Below are positions 18,178 to 27,478 of a DNA stretch of 64,000 bases, piece by piece; within the stretch, counting starts at the first letter, position 1; each line of letters begins with the position of its first letter. The notes beneath the pieces are model-generated. The model did not search any database. It saw only the letters and a program-made list of their open reading frames with translations, and had not been told where the DNA came from. A program made the translations under genes and the position numbers. The stretch spans positions 109,763 to 173,762 of the forward strand of contig JAHEKE010000004.1 of the NCBI GenBank assembly GCA_024638505.1, given 5' to 3'. Source of the stretch: Gammaproteobacteria bacterium. GTDB lineage: Bacteria > Pseudomonadota > Gammaproteobacteria > Arenicellales > JAANXG01.

Positions 18178-18283
18178 CACTTACCCCGGAATGCTAAATC
18201 AAAATGTTGGCATCGTTTTGTTAACCCGAATTGTACCAGTCTGACTGCGCTGGTGGGCGCAACTTGAAGCGAGTGGATATGGC

Positions 18284-18934
18284 ATGGACAATCCCCTGAT
18301 GAACGCAGAAAAATTGACCGACAGACTGGCTGAGTACACCACCGGCAATTTGTGTAACGCACACGTCGCGGTACAGGCGATGCACAGCAGAATTGCACCG
18401 CTTTTCAAAGGCGCTCGTCTGGCAGGTCCTGCGCGCACGGTTAAAATCATCGCAGGGCAAAACGCTGCTATTCACCGTGCCGTTTACTTAGCCAAATCTG
18501 GCGAGGTGCTGGTCGTTGATGCGGGCGGGAGCACATATTACGGCCCCTTTGGAGATATTCTGGCACGGGCCTGCATGGCACGCGGAATAAAAGGATTGAT
18601 TATCGATGGCACGGTGCGCGATTCGGCTGAGATAACCGAACTCCACTTTCCCGTATTCTGCACCGGTCGAAATCCCGCGGTTACAGCCAAGACGGAAGCA
18701 GGTGAAGTGAACATTGAGATCAGGTGTGGGGACGTCAGAGTCGAGCCCGGTGATTTTGTTGTGGGCGATGCGGATGGGATAGTGGTTATCCCGCACCGTC
18801 TTGCCCGGGATGTCGCCGAAAAAGCGCGAGCTGTGGTGGCAAAGGAGGAAAATATCCTGCGCCAACTGGAGGCCGGTAAAACGACGTATGAGATTTTTAC
18901 GCTGTCGGGTCTGTACAACCAAAGGGAAAAATAA
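18284..18934 (+). CDS. RraA-like / 4-hydroxy-4-methyl-2-oxoglutarate aldolase family protein
   Basis: A 216-residue member of the RraA/HMG-aldolase family. The motifs GPARTV, VLVVDAGGSTYYGPFGDI and GLIIDGTVRDSAEI carry the Asp/Arg pair that binds metal-pyruvate. The C-terminal extension of about 50 residues is typical of HMG/CHA aldolases and longer than E. coli RraA. So an aldolase or oxaloacetate decarboxylase acting on a short keto-diacid is more likely than an RNase E inhibitor. Start ATG 18284 or 18299. Confidence 0.85.
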   Translation: MDNPLMNAEKLTDRLAEYTTGNLCNAHVAVQAMHSRIAPLFKGARLAGPARTVKIIAGQNAAIHRAVYLAKSGEVLVVDAGGSTYYGPFGDILARACMARGIKGLIIDGTVRDSAEITELHFPVFCTGRNPAVTAKTEAGEVNIEIRCGDVRVEPGDFVVGDADGIVVIPHRLARDVAEKARAVVAKEENILRQLEAGKTTYEIFTLSGLYNQREK

Positions 18935-18981
18935 CCGTACTTTAGCACCGGAAAAACGCTGTGCGCGCAGCGATCAACTGG

Positions 18982-20013
18982 CTACAACGAGCTTCTAGCG
19001 ATTACCGCCTGTACACAAGGTGCGCAATCTTCGCCCTGTTCATCATAGCAGTAGAGTAATTCTTGAGCAGTCCGCAGCCAGTGCGTTTGACCACGTCGGA
19101 GCACAGCCTTCAACGGGGTTAAGGTGTGCGTTTCATCCCATATGCTGTAGGCTTTGTGCAGAGCGGGATACATTTCACGGCGTATAGATTGAAAACCGGC
19201 AAAATAAAAGTGAATCGATGACGCATTACCATTGGAAACCAGGGCGGGTAATACGGCGATGGTGTCCGCAAGATTGTCGCGAACCGCACGCGCTGACCCC
19301 TCCAGCGAAGTATTGGTTAAGCAGTACAACATCTCACGCCATTTCTCGCCCAGCAAGTTGCCAGCGACCACTTCACCTATTTCATGCAGGATGAGGCTTT
19401 CGATCTCGCTTGCCAGCAACGCACTGGGCACCTCTTTTGGATCGCACTCGTCCACCAGCGGAGCGATTGCTTTATAAAAGGCGTTGCGCGGCTTGTGCCA
19501 GCTCCATTCTTCATACATCTCCCACACCAGACGCATGAATGCATCTTGTCTTATGTATATTGTTTTTCCCATGGACATGGCGGCGGGCGCATTCATCTCC
19601 CGGGCAAACTCTCTGCCGATAATGTACATCTCATAATCGGCTGTGTTTTCTTTATCAACGATTTCGCCCAAACAGAAAACGGGCTTTCCCAATCGGCCGT
19701 AGCCAGCGCAATAGACCAGACCGCGATTTGACAGAAGTTGATTAATATTGTGCTGATCGAACGGGTCATACTCCACACCGTTCAGCTTAATCATGGTGTA
19801 CTGGGCCTCTTCCAAAGACGATAGATACTCCTCTCGTCGCTGTATCCATTTGCCCAATAATTTATGATCGCAAATCTGCCCACAGGGAATATCCTGCAAC
19901 CATTTGTAGTGCTCGCGCATACGCATGAGATATATACACATGGTTGAATCGGCCGCATGCTGTGCATCCGATACATCACAGTTGTGTTGTACGGATAAAA
20001 TCAGGTCTTTCAT
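18982..20013 (-). CDS. Conserved protein of the Sfum_1244 type, function unknown
   Basis: A 343-residue soluble protein. Landmarks are MKDLILSVQHNCDVSDA at the N-terminus, GLVYCAGYGRLGKPVFCLGE in the middle and SLILHEIGEVVAGNLLG, a HExxE element that could bind a metal. I associate this pattern from memory with the uncharacterised Sfum_1244 family; that label needs a profile search. It stands alone, with an AT-rich promoter region behind it. Confidence 0.6.
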   Translation of the reverse strand: MKDLILSVQHNCDVSDAQHAADSTMCIYLMRMREHYKWLQDIPCGQICDHKLLGKWIQRREEYLSSLEEAQYTMIKLNGVEYDPFDQHNINQLLSNRGLVYCAGYGRLGKPVFCLGEIVDKENTADYEMYIIGREFAREMNAPAAMSMGKTIYIRQDAFMRLVWEMYEEWSWHKPRNAFYKAIAPLVDECDPKEVPSALLASEIESLILHEIGEVVAGNLLGEKWREMLYCLTNTSLEGSARAVRDNLADTIAVLPALVSNGNASSIHFYFAGFQSIRREMYPALHKAYSIWDETHTLTPLKAVLRRGQTHWLRTAQELLYCYDEQGEDCAPCVQAVIARSSL

Positions 20014-20538
20014 ATGGTGCGTTTAAACGATTAAACTCTCCGCGGGCTCTCTGCATGTGATCGCAACCGAGCAGGGATCAAAGACTGATTTTTCGCCATT
20101 TCTCAATCAGCAGAAAAACATGCTACTAAAATCCGCAAAAACGAACGATGAATTCCACTATCTCACACAGAAAGTATAATAGATTTCATGCTCCGCTAGA
20201 AAACCAGATAATTGCGTTTCTGCTTTTTTTTGGAACATCATAAGCCAACAGAATTCGGATTGGATGAGCGACAAACATTACCGACATGACGGGAATTTTA
20301 ATTATTCTGCGTGCTTTACCGCGAGCCGAATATTACCGCCTATTGCATAACGCCTGGGTTTTTGTCGGGCAGGTTTGTTCACAATCTTGTTTATCTGAAT
20401 TATCCCCTGCTAGACTTGCCGACATAAGTCCTGGCCAGATTCCCGGTTCGGCGGAGCAACAAGGTTAAGGCCCCCGATGTCATGAGCGGGATGCTTACTC
20501 CTCTGACTAGCCCGTATTGCCGTTACCACTGACCGTCT
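20014..20538. other. AT-richer intergenic region
   Basis: A 525-base gap between a leftward and a rightward gene. It contains an A+T-rich core with a T8 run near 20224-20233. A 60-codon rightward frame (20286-20468) has no ribosome binding site and no recognisable product. It likely holds the two divergent promoters; nothing else is supported. Confidence 0.4.
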
Positions 20539-21465
20539 GTGACAATAAAATCTCATAGCCCCGACCACCCCTTGCTGGGCATCGCCTTGATGCTCGCCGG
20601 TATCGCCGCGTTTGCCGTGATGGACGCTTTGGTGAAATGGCTGACCGCGAGTTACCCAGTACCCCTGATAGTAACGCTGCGCAGCTGGTTCGGATTACCG
20701 CTCATGTTCCTGCTGGTCCAGTTCGAAGGGGGGATTAAAGCACTCAAGACCAAGAGACCCCTGGCTCATTTCACACGCTATACCCTCGTTTTCATGCTCA
20801 GCTTCAGCTTTTTCTGGGGGCTGTCACAAATGAAGCTGATCGATGCAGTGGCCCTGTCTTTTGCTGCACCAATCTTCAGCGCTGCGCTCTCGGTTCCATT
20901 ACTTAAGGAGGCGGTGGGCTGGCATCGGTGGGCCGGGATTGGCATCGGATTTTGTGGGGTGTTGGTTATGCTGCGCCCCGGTATAGGAGTGTTTCAGTGG
21001 GCTGCCTTAGTCGTGCTCGGCAGCGCCCTAGCCTACGCTTTGTTGATGATCACAACCCGAGCCTTCAAGTCTACTGAGAGCACGGCGGCTTTGATACTTT
21101 ACCCCGGGCTCGGTATGTCGCTGACCGGCATCGTCATCGCCCCTTTTTTCTGGGTCACACCAACCCTTGGTGATCTGGGCCTGTTCGCTTTAGCCGGTAT
21201 GTTCGGCAGCGTTGGCATTCTATGCCTGACCCATGCCTTTCGCCTGGCACCGGTCGCAGTGGTCTCGCCGTTTGAGTACTCTGCATTGATATGGGCAACG
21301 GTGCTCGGGTTCTTAATGTGGGGCGAACTACCAGATGCTCTGACGCTGATTGGCGCCTCCATCGTAGCCGCAAGTGGTCTGTACATTCTGTATCGGGAAA
21401 CCGTTAAGATTGGACGTGCACGCCCAAAACTACCCAGTATGAGCCCTGACGCCCCCGGTCAGTGA
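20539..21465 (+). CDS. EamA-family drug/metabolite transporter
   Basis: A 308-residue inner-membrane carrier with ten hydrophobic segments in two EamA repeats (about residues 10-145 and 155-290). Conserved elements include FAVMDALVKWL, RSWFGLPLMF, SFAAPIFSAAL and the second-half PFEYSALIWATVLGFLMWGE. Close to the S-adenosylmethionine/RhaT-like and YdcZ-type exporters of the DMT superfamily; substrate unknown. GTG 20539 is the longest sensible start. Confidence 0.88.
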   Translation: MTIKSHSPDHPLLGIALMLAGIAAFAVMDALVKWLTASYPVPLIVTLRSWFGLPLMFLLVQFEGGIKALKTKRPLAHFTRYTLVFMLSFSFFWGLSQMKLIDAVALSFAAPIFSAALSVPLLKEAVGWHRWAGIGIGFCGVLVMLRPGIGVFQWAALVVLGSALAYALLMITTRAFKSTESTAALILYPGLGMSLTGIVIAPFFWVTPTLGDLGLFALAGMFGSVGILCLTHAFRLAPVAVVSPFEYSALIWATVLGFLMWGELPDALTLIGASIVAASGLYILYRETVKIGRARPKLPSMSPDAPGQ

Positions 21466-21531
21466 CGTGATACGGTTCTTGCCGTCGCCTCAGCAGATTT
21501 TTAAACCGTGACTGATAAAGCTCTTTTACAT

Positions 21532-23124
21532 CTACTGCAGCGCTGTCCCGGTAGACAAGTACCTCTCCGTAGCCGTGAGATAGGGCACATAAGTTTCTGC
21601 AAACTCCCATTCAACCCCATCCCACAGGCGGTCTTCCAGCACCTCGCCCATGAGTGAAAAATATTTGAGGACGGGTGTCACCAGTTCATTTGTGTTCTGC
21701 GCCAAAGCGTCACCCAATTCCATCATTGTCAATGCCAGTATTCCATTCATTTCCATCAGGTATTCTGCGCTGCGGGCAGTATCCACCGTTGGGTCGAGAA
21801 AGACACGCGACTTTTCGTCGTAGAATTCGTCAAGGGCGCTCCTCATCACTTTAAGCGCAACGCTTGCGTACTGCGGGTTTTGGAAACGCGCCGCCGCCTT
21901 GGTGAACAGAGAGCCTATGTAGGCGTGATCCGACAGCCCGGCCCGGCCCCGCCACTGGCGCTGCGAAATCTCGTAGTAGCGGCTCATGTCCTCGCCCCGC
22001 ATGATCATTTCACCCAGGAAATCCAGCGAACGCATAATCTTTTTATTCAAATCTGAAATGTTGGCATAGTCCAACACCTCAAGCAGATTACTAACCGTCG
22101 CCGCCAGCCGATCAGCAAAGATCTTGTCCATTACTTTGGGCTTGCCGGCTGTTTCTCTGCTTTCCCTGCTCAAAAAGTAATACCTAGTGTCAGCGATCTG
22201 AAAGCTTAAGAAGGCGCCGGTATCTTCATCAAACAAAGTGGTCATCAGATATTCAAGCGTCTTGTCTGCCGCCCGCTTAAATTCAGGCGACGGCCGGAGC
22301 TCGTTAATCTGGTAGAGCAACAGGATGGTCCCCGCATTCAAGTCAGCAAATTTCTCATAATGCGGTATTTTCCAATCACGCGTCTCGGCATAGCGAAAAA
22401 AACCGCCTTCTATCGGATCGTATATGGTATCAATGGCCTGCCCCAGAGTTCGGCCAATGGCGTCGATTACATCTTGTCGATCAGCTGACTGGGCTGACTG
22501 TAACAAATACAAAAAAGTTCGGGGAAGGATCGACTTTTGCCCCTTACCCAGTCCGTGTTCTTCAGGGTCAAAGTTCTCCGCCATGCCCTGGTAAAAGGTG
22601 ACTGGCAGATCAGCCAAATCGGCGTGGGTCAGCAACTCGGGGGGGGCGTAGTTTACCTGCGTGTACTCCGCTCCGTAAGCGGATTGTCCGGGTCCGGCGT
22701 CGCGGGCAACCTGCTTGATAACGTCCAGAAAATCATCACCGTACAGCGTACCCGTGTATTTGTAGTAAATAGAGCCATCCGGATTTAAAAAGACAGTGTA
22801 GGGCAATCCGGTTGCGCGGTATTTCACATAGGCCGCGTTGTGTATATCAACGTCGATGAACACGTTAGTGAATCTGTCGTTCAAATAATTAGCAACCTCT
22901 TTACGCACCAGAGTGTGCTCAGCGAATTCGTGACACCAGTGACACCACTGGGCTGAAAACAAAAGGAAGTAAGGTTTCTTTTCCCGCTTCGCTTCCTCAA
23001 TCACACCTTCCTCATACTCCAAGAACTGAACTAGGGATTGCTTGTGCTCATAGGCCTGGGCGGGCGCTAAGCACCAAAACGAAACGCTAAGGGTAAAAAA
23101 CAAGCGCCACATAATCCTGCTCAC
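21532..23124 (-). CDS. Exported thioredoxin-fold protein with DUF255/YyaL-like C-terminal domain
   Basis: A 530-residue periplasmic protein. A signal peptide (about 1-24, ending AQA) is followed by a thioredoxin-like domain with Cys61-His-Trp-Cys64 (WCHWCH) and the cis-Pro segment GLPYTVF. About 360 alpha-helical residues come next, resembling the six-hairpin toroid of YyaL/SSP411 proteins. The WCHWCH form matches DUF255. The gene starts 12 bases after the SCO1 gene and closes the sox operon, so a role in reducing or loading thiols on Sox or cytochrome proteins is a fair inference. Start GTG 23124 or ATG 23112. Confidence 0.8.
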   Translation of the reverse strand: MSRIMWRLFFTLSVSFWCLAPAQAYEHKQSLVQFLEYEEGVIEEAKREKKPYFLLFSAQWCHWCHEFAEHTLVRKEVANYLNDRFTNVFIDVDIHNAAYVKYRATGLPYTVFLNPDGSIYYKYTGTLYGDDFLDVIKQVARDAGPGQSAYGAEYTQVNYAPPELLTHADLADLPVTFYQGMAENFDPEEHGLGKGQKSILPRTFLYLLQSAQSADRQDVIDAIGRTLGQAIDTIYDPIEGGFFRYAETRDWKIPHYEKFADLNAGTILLLYQINELRPSPEFKRAADKTLEYLMTTLFDEDTGAFLSFQIADTRYYFLSRESRETAGKPKVMDKIFADRLAATVSNLLEVLDYANISDLNKKIMRSLDFLGEMIMRGEDMSRYYEISQRQWRGRAGLSDHAYIGSLFTKAAARFQNPQYASVALKVMRSALDEFYDEKSRVFLDPTVDTARSAEYLMEMNGILALTMMELGDALAQNTNELVTPVLKYFSLMGEVLEDRLWDGVEWEFAETYVPYLTATERYLSTGTALQ

Positions 23125-23136
23125 AGCTACAGTCGG

Positions 23137-23724
23137 CTATAACAGACTGCGCACGAACGCGGTGATGTCCTCCACGCGCGTGTTGGGCGGAATTCGCTCC
23201 TGCTGCAGATTCCCCGCTCGATCGACCACCAGAATATCCGGCGTATGGAATATGACGTAACCGAGGGGAGATTCCGGTCTTTCCTTTCTTTCATAGCTGA
23301 CACCGTAGTCCCGCATCAATTGCAGCATAGTCCTTTTACTATCCGTCACGCCGACGATATTCGGATGAAAGTAATGCGTATATTTCTGCAACCGTTCCGG
23401 CGTGTCCCGCTCAGGATCCAGGCTGACGAAGAGTGCCGTCACCTTCTGTAGCTCTGCCGACGTCAGGTCGTCAAATACCCTGGATATGACCGCTAATGTA
23501 GTCGGACAAACATCTGGGCAAGATGTGTATCCGAAAAACATCAAAACAACCTTGCCACGAAGATCGCTTAAGGAGAGCGTTCCGTTTTTTGAAGTCAAAG
23601 TAAACTCTCCACCCTGAGCCTTCGCTTCGGCGCCTGGCGTCTCGGTCGCCAGCAGCGAGGTCGTGACCAGACATGGCAACAGAGCAAACAAGAGCAGACT
23701 GTTACGCCACTTCTTCAAGAACAT
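23137..23724 (-). CDS. SCO1/SenC/PrrC-family copper chaperone-like protein
   Basis: A 195-residue, membrane-anchored or exported (hydrophobic residues 9-26) thioredoxin-fold protein. The copper-binding Cys69-x3-Cys73 (SCPDVC) and distal His160 (VIFHTPD) are present, so it is competent for copper or for thiol-disulfide chemistry. SCO proteins assemble the CuA site of cytochrome oxidase; no oxidase genes lie nearby, and here it sits inside the sox operon between DUF302 and the thioredoxin-DUF255 gene. Its ATG overlaps the DUF302 stop region by 23 bases. Confidence 0.9.
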   Translation of the reverse strand: MFLKKWRNSLLLFALLPCLVTTSLLATETPGAEAKAQGGEFTLTSKNGTLSLSDLRGKVVLMFFGYTSCPDVCPTTLAVISRVFDDLTSAELQKVTALFVSLDPERDTPERLQKYTHYFHPNIVGVTDSKRTMLQLMRDYGVSYERKERPESPLGYVIFHTPDILVVDRAGNLQQERIPPNTRVEDITAFVRSLL

Positions 23725-24121
23725 TAGCCATATCCTCAGTGAGCCGGACAGCCACCTTGGTTAATCGTTCAGAATCAAACAGGCGCGCAAATGCTGTTGG
23801 TTTAAGGAATGCGATATCAACTCCATCATCTTCCTTCATTTGATACAGCACAAAGCGCACCGGCATAAACACGCCGGCAAGTAAATCGGCAGATATCAGC
23901 TCACTGCAGCTGTTCAAGTTGCAGAATTCGACTATTTTATAGCGTCGAAATCCGATGGTGACGTCAATTCCCTCTTGCCTGCGGTCGTAGATATTGTCGA
24001 TATCGTAGATTCTGGTCACGCGGTAATTTCGCGTTGTGATTTCAGCTACCAAATCCCCAAGAAAAACATCGAAATCTTCTGGCTGAAATCTCCTGCGGAT
24101 AATGTCCTCGCTGACTTTCAC
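23702..24121 (-). CDS. DUF302-family protein
   Basis: A 139-residue protein with the DUF302 fold features: an early FQPEDFDVFLGDLVAEI helix, the GFRRYKIVEFCNLN strand-helix and the FMPVRFVLYQMKED edge. DUF302 proteins recur next to sulfur-oxidation and cytochrome genes, with no known function. No signal peptide; GTG 24121 start. It follows the cytochrome gene by 35 bases and overlaps the SCO1 start, so all are one operon. Confidence 0.8.
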   Translation of the reverse strand: MKVSEDIIRRRFQPEDFDVFLGDLVAEITTRNYRVTRIYDIDNIYDRRQEGIDVTIGFRRYKIVEFCNLNSCSELISADLLAGVFMPVRFVLYQMKEDDGVDIAFLKPTAFARLFDSERLTKVAVRLTEDMANVLEEVA

Positions 24122-24156
24122 GACGCTATCGCAACAGTGTGGATCCGCTTAAGGTA

Positions 24157-24846
24157 CTACTCGGGCACCTTTATAGTTTTGATGTAGTTAATTAAATCCC
24201 AACGCTCGTCATCAGACAGTACTACGCCCCAAGGCGGCATTTCATTTCGCCCATTCGTAATAAACCAGAAAAGGTATCCGTCTGCTGAAGAGTCAGCGTT
24301 GTGCCATGCCCACAGCTGACGTGGAAAAGTGGTAATACCGTGAGCCGCCGGACCGTTACCTCCACCGTTCAGTCCGTGACACGTGGTGCAGTATTTCAAG
24401 TACAGCTCCTTACCCCGGCCAACCGATTCATCAGAAGTTTCGATTGGGTTTACCAGCGCGGGTACATCCGGCGCGTCTGGCCCAAGTGCCGCCATGGCTT
24501 TTTCCTCTTCATCGGTATACGCCGCACTGACTACGGCTGGCCCCTTATGCACCTGGTACTTGTGGCCCGCCGGGTCTTGAATCGCGGCGATAGCCTGTTC
24601 TATTTCTTCCTTGGAAAGTTTGGCCGAATCAAATTCGACACTCAGCACCGGCCAGCCGCTGTCGGTATTTTTCAGGTTGAGATCGACAACTTTTACCCCC
24701 AACCTTTGCTCCAGTTCAGAAGTCAGCGCTTTGGGGCTGGCCGGAGAGATCAAACCCTCGATCTCAAACTGCTCCACCGTAGGCGCCGCCAAGATCCCGG
24801 TTGTGCTTAACAACATGGCCAACGGGATGAAAACTATCCTTTTCAT
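24157..24846 (-). CDS. Periplasmic cytochrome c with an N-terminal cysteine-less HMA-like domain
   Basis: A 229-residue protein. A signal peptide (1-20, ending ILAA) is followed by a beta-alpha-beta-beta-alpha-beta segment (about 24-100: EQFEIEGL, a helix, VKVVDLNL, VLSVEFD, a helix) resembling a heavy-metal-associated domain with no CxxC. A class I cytochrome c domain then has Cys153-x2-Cys156-His157 (CTTCH) as haem site and Met203 (NEMPPWG) as sixth ligand. ATG 24846 fits the signal peptide; the frame runs on to 24939, overlapping soxZ. Probably the electron acceptor of the SoxYZB system here; the domain fusion is unusual. Confidence 0.85.
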   Translation of the reverse strand: MKRIVFIPLAMLLSTTGILAAPTVEQFEIEGLISPASPKALTSELEQRLGVKVVDLNLKNTDSGWPVLSVEFDSAKLSKEEIEQAIAAIQDPAGHKYQVHKGPAVVSAAYTDEEEKAMAALGPDAPDVPALVNPIETSDESVGRGKELYLKYCTTCHGLNGGGNGPAAHGITTFPRQLWAWHNADSSADGYLFWFITNGRNEMPPWGVVLSDDERWDLINYIKTIKVPE

Positions 24847-24892
24847 ATTGAAACCTATCTGTGTTAAATCGTGAAGACTATGCCGACGAGGC

Positions 24893-25243
24893 TCATGCGA
24901 ATTTAACGTCCCCCGTTGTCTCCCATCGCTCACCTTCATTATCTATGAAAACCACCTTAACCGGCGCTTCTTTGACCGCCTTCAGTTTAAAGGTAAACAG
25001 CGGGTTATCCGCAATGGCCGAGGTCATGCTGAACCGGCTGACCAATTCATCGCCGTAATAAACCAACATGTTTCTGATGAAAGAAACGGGGATGGCTCGA
25101 TTAAACATAGGATCGGACTCGGTATCGACCTGGCCTAAGCCAGTGAAAGATGGGTGCTCGAACCTGACTTTGACTTTAAACACCTCACCTTCCTTAATGC
25201 GTTTCCCGATTCTCATTCTCGGGGGTTTTACTTTGCGCGCCAT
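24893..25243 (-). CDS. soxZ: Sulfur-carrier subunit SoxZ
   Basis: A 116-residue SoxZ with an immunoglobulin-like fold. The pattern PRMRIGKRIKEGEVFKVKV, a middle region ending RNMLVYYGDELV and NPLFTFKLKAVKEAPVKV matches the family. SoxZ pairs with SoxY to hold the sulfur intermediate. ATG 25243 has GAGGAG 6-11 bases upstream. It is separated from soxY by soxB, so the order is soxY-soxB-soxZ instead of the common adjacent soxYZ. Confidence 0.9.
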   Translation of the reverse strand: MARKVKPPRMRIGKRIKEGEVFKVKVRFEHPSFTGLGQVDTESDPMFNRAIPVSFIRNMLVYYGDELVSRFSMTSAIADNPLFTFKLKAVKEAPVKVVFIDNEGERWETTGDVKFA

Positions 25244-25272
25244 GTGTACTCTCCTCTATACGTACAGAATAA

Positions 25273-26925
25273 TTAAAATGTTGATGCGGTACGTTTGCTT
25301 CCGGTTTCAGCCTGGAGCGTCTCCCGCCGCGGACTCATCCTGTTATCCAACACCGCGGTAACCGGCGTATTGTTACGGATGTACTCGATCAATTGATCAG
25401 CAAACACCTTGCCCGTATCCTTGACATCCCTCGCCCCGAACAGCGGGTTATCCTGAAAGCGGGTGTGTACCGAGGCAATGGTGTAATCTTTTTCCAACAA
25501 AAACGGCTGGCCGTCTGCCGTGGTCACAGACACAATTCGACTACCCAGTTTGTTACCCAGGTCGTAGACAATGTTCAACCCGGAAAACCGGATCATGTCC
25601 CCTCCTACCCGGGCGAATGGGTCGTTATCCACGACTCCGCTTAAAATATTTTCCAGTAAGGTCTTTATCTCCTTGCCCGCCATGGTAAAGGTCACAATGC
25701 GACCACCGGTGGGAATGATGTTGTACACATCCTCCACCGTTACCTCCCCCGGCAGCAGGGTCGCGCCATAGCGCCAGGCGGGGAAAAAAGCGATGTCGGT
25801 TCCCTGATTTGCTCTTAAGGAGTCGGTTAATAGATTGCCCAGGGTGCTCTGCCAGTAATCACGGCGATAAAGCATGTCATCCACGTGCCCGACCACTTCG
25901 TCCAGCTTGTCGGCGTGCGGCCGATAAGCTTCATCCACCAGCCCCTGGATCTTGGGGTCGGCCGGAACGTAATCCTGATTCACCTTGAGCAGCTGGTAAT
26001 CGAAGCTGATGACCTTTTTGTCCTTAACCTCGAGATCCAGACTGGCGACGTATTTACCGAGTGCGCCGGCCTCATAGATTATGGTGTCGTTCCATACCAC
26101 CGGCTCAAACACGGGATTGTGCGTGTGTCCGCTCACCAGTACGTCTATCCCGTCTACGCGCCGCGCAAATTTCTGATCCAGGCCATAACCGCCGTGTGAT
26201 ATGAACACGATCAGATCAGGATCTTCTTCGCTTTTAATCTGAGCGATCAGCTCTCGCGCCTCTGCTTCCTTGATGCCATAGCCCCACCACTGAGCGGCAC
26301 CCGCCACCGATGAGGTGAGCGCAGTCCACGGATAGGTCATCCCGATAACCGCAACTTTGAGGCTGCCTACCTGCTTGATTACATACTGATCCAGAACGGG
26401 ATCACCCCATTCCTTGTCCGTAAGGTTAAAGGCGATGACCGAAAAATTAGCCTGATCAACCAGCTGCAGAAAATGCTCTTTTGAGTAGATAAACTCCCAG
26501 TTGCCGGGGGCCATTGCGTCGTAGCCAATCGCGTTCATGATCTTGACCATGGACCTGCCCTGATCAAGTACTGACAGGCCGGAGCCGTGCCAGGTATCGC
26601 CGGAATCCACCAGCAGCGTTTTACCTGGCTTTTCTGCGCGCAACCGGTTTATCACAGTGGCGACATGCGCCATGCCACCAACCCTACCCTCGTAGGCTGC
26701 CTTTCTCACGTAGTCACCTTCCATGGATTGCACCCCCCAGGGCCTGGTTTCATCCAGATAGCGGTAATAAATCGGCCGCATGTAGGAGTGGATATCGTTA
26801 GTGCTGATGATACGGATCTGCTCGGCCTCGGATGTGAGGCCCGCAGGTGCATAAGCGCAGAAAAAAAGCGCAGGTACGAGCAGCCGGCCGATCCAATGCA
26901 CACGGTGTCCGGCGTAAAAAAACAT
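25273..26925 (-). CDS. soxB: SoxB, manganese-dependent sulfate thiohydrolase
   Basis: A 550-residue periplasmic enzyme of the 5'-nucleotidase/metallophosphatase superfamily that hydrolyses sulfate from SoxY-bound sulfur. Metal-site motifs: STNDIHS, VDSGDTWHGSG, the SoxB-type GNWEF (Trp in place of His of GNHEF), SHGGYG and SGHTHN. The C-terminal domain shows GGRIVTFTMAG and RVGGDMIRFSG. ATG 26925 lies just five bases after the soxY stop; a longer frame to 26976 overlaps soxY. The export signal is hydrophobic (about 14-30). Confidence 0.92.
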   Translation of the reverse strand: MFFYAGHRVHWIGRLLVPALFFCAYAPAGLTSEAEQIRIISTNDIHSYMRPIYYRYLDETRPWGVQSMEGDYVRKAAYEGRVGGMAHVATVINRLRAEKPGKTLLVDSGDTWHGSGLSVLDQGRSMVKIMNAIGYDAMAPGNWEFIYSKEHFLQLVDQANFSVIAFNLTDKEWGDPVLDQYVIKQVGSLKVAVIGMTYPWTALTSSVAGAAQWWGYGIKEAEARELIAQIKSEEDPDLIVFISHGGYGLDQKFARRVDGIDVLVSGHTHNPVFEPVVWNDTIIYEAGALGKYVASLDLEVKDKKVISFDYQLLKVNQDYVPADPKIQGLVDEAYRPHADKLDEVVGHVDDMLYRRDYWQSTLGNLLTDSLRANQGTDIAFFPAWRYGATLLPGEVTVEDVYNIIPTGGRIVTFTMAGKEIKTLLENILSGVVDNDPFARVGGDMIRFSGLNIVYDLGNKLGSRIVSVTTADGQPFLLEKDYTIASVHTRFQDNPLFGARDVKDTGKVFADQLIEYIRNNTPVTAVLDNRMSPRRETLQAETGSKRTASTF

Positions 26926-26930
26926 AAAGC

Positions 26931-27398
26931 TCAGCAGCCTCCGGCCGCTACTTTGGTGTTCTGGCTCACCGCCCACTTGCCGTGCTGATTACATTCGGCT
27001 ACAACCCAAACCTGGCTTTCGCCACCGTTCAGTCGAACCTGGGTACCGATGAAGGCCTCACCGTTCGCCGGGGTAAAGTAAAACTTACCCTTGGTCTGCA
27101 CCGGATCGGTGAAGTTGATGATCTGAATGCTCTTTATATAGTGATCATCGTCCATCGGATGATCCATCGCCACCTGGATCGGTGCCTGACTGCCGTCCTC
27201 GACCACCGGCGGTAACGTCACCTTCGGTAAATGCATCAGTTCCATATCGGTCAGATTATCCGGGTCGGCCGCGAAGTTAAATGCCTTGGCGTGAGCCGTC
27301 GTCAACAGTCCCAAGCTCGAGTAAACCGGAACGGCAATTCCCCCGATCATCGCATAGCGCAGGAAACGTCGCCGTGAATCAAAGTGTTTGCATGACAT
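26931..27398 (-). CDS. soxY: Sulfur-carrier subunit SoxY
   Basis: A 155-residue SoxY with a Tat-type signal (RRRFLR at 9-14, then a hydrophobic stretch to about 38). The C-terminal swinging arm ends GGC, the last Cys155 being the sulfur carrier. Family members usually end GGCG or GGCGG; here the chain ends at the cysteine itself. ATG 27398 has GAGG about 8 bases upstream. Next genes are soxB and soxZ; the whole forms a leftward operon. Confidence 0.92.
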   Translation of the reverse strand: MSCKHFDSRRRFLRYAMIGGIAVPVYSSLGLLTTAHAKAFNFAADPDNLTDMELMHLPKVTLPPVVEDGSQAPIQVAMDHPMDDDHYIKSIQIINFTDPVQTKGKFYFTPANGEAFIGTQVRLNGGESQVWVVAECNQHGKWAVSQNTKVAAGGC

Positions 27399-27426
27399 TA
27401 GGTCAACCTCGTTGGTTTTACAGATG

Positions 27427-27461
27427 GGCCTGACCCATGACCGAACAAACGGTCACAGGCC
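27427..27461. promoter_or_regulatory. Strong stem-loop between the propeller gene and soxY
   Basis: GGCCTG (27427-27432) and TGACCG (27438-27443) pair with CGGTCA (27450-27455) and CAGGCC (27456-27461) around an AACAAA loop, giving 12 base pairs with a five-base bulge. It lies in the 80-base gap after the propeller gene stop. There is no T-run, so mRNA processing, a stability hairpin or a partial terminator in the operon is likelier than a full terminator. Confidence 0.5.
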
Positions 27462-27478
27462 AGGCCAGTTTGAATGAT

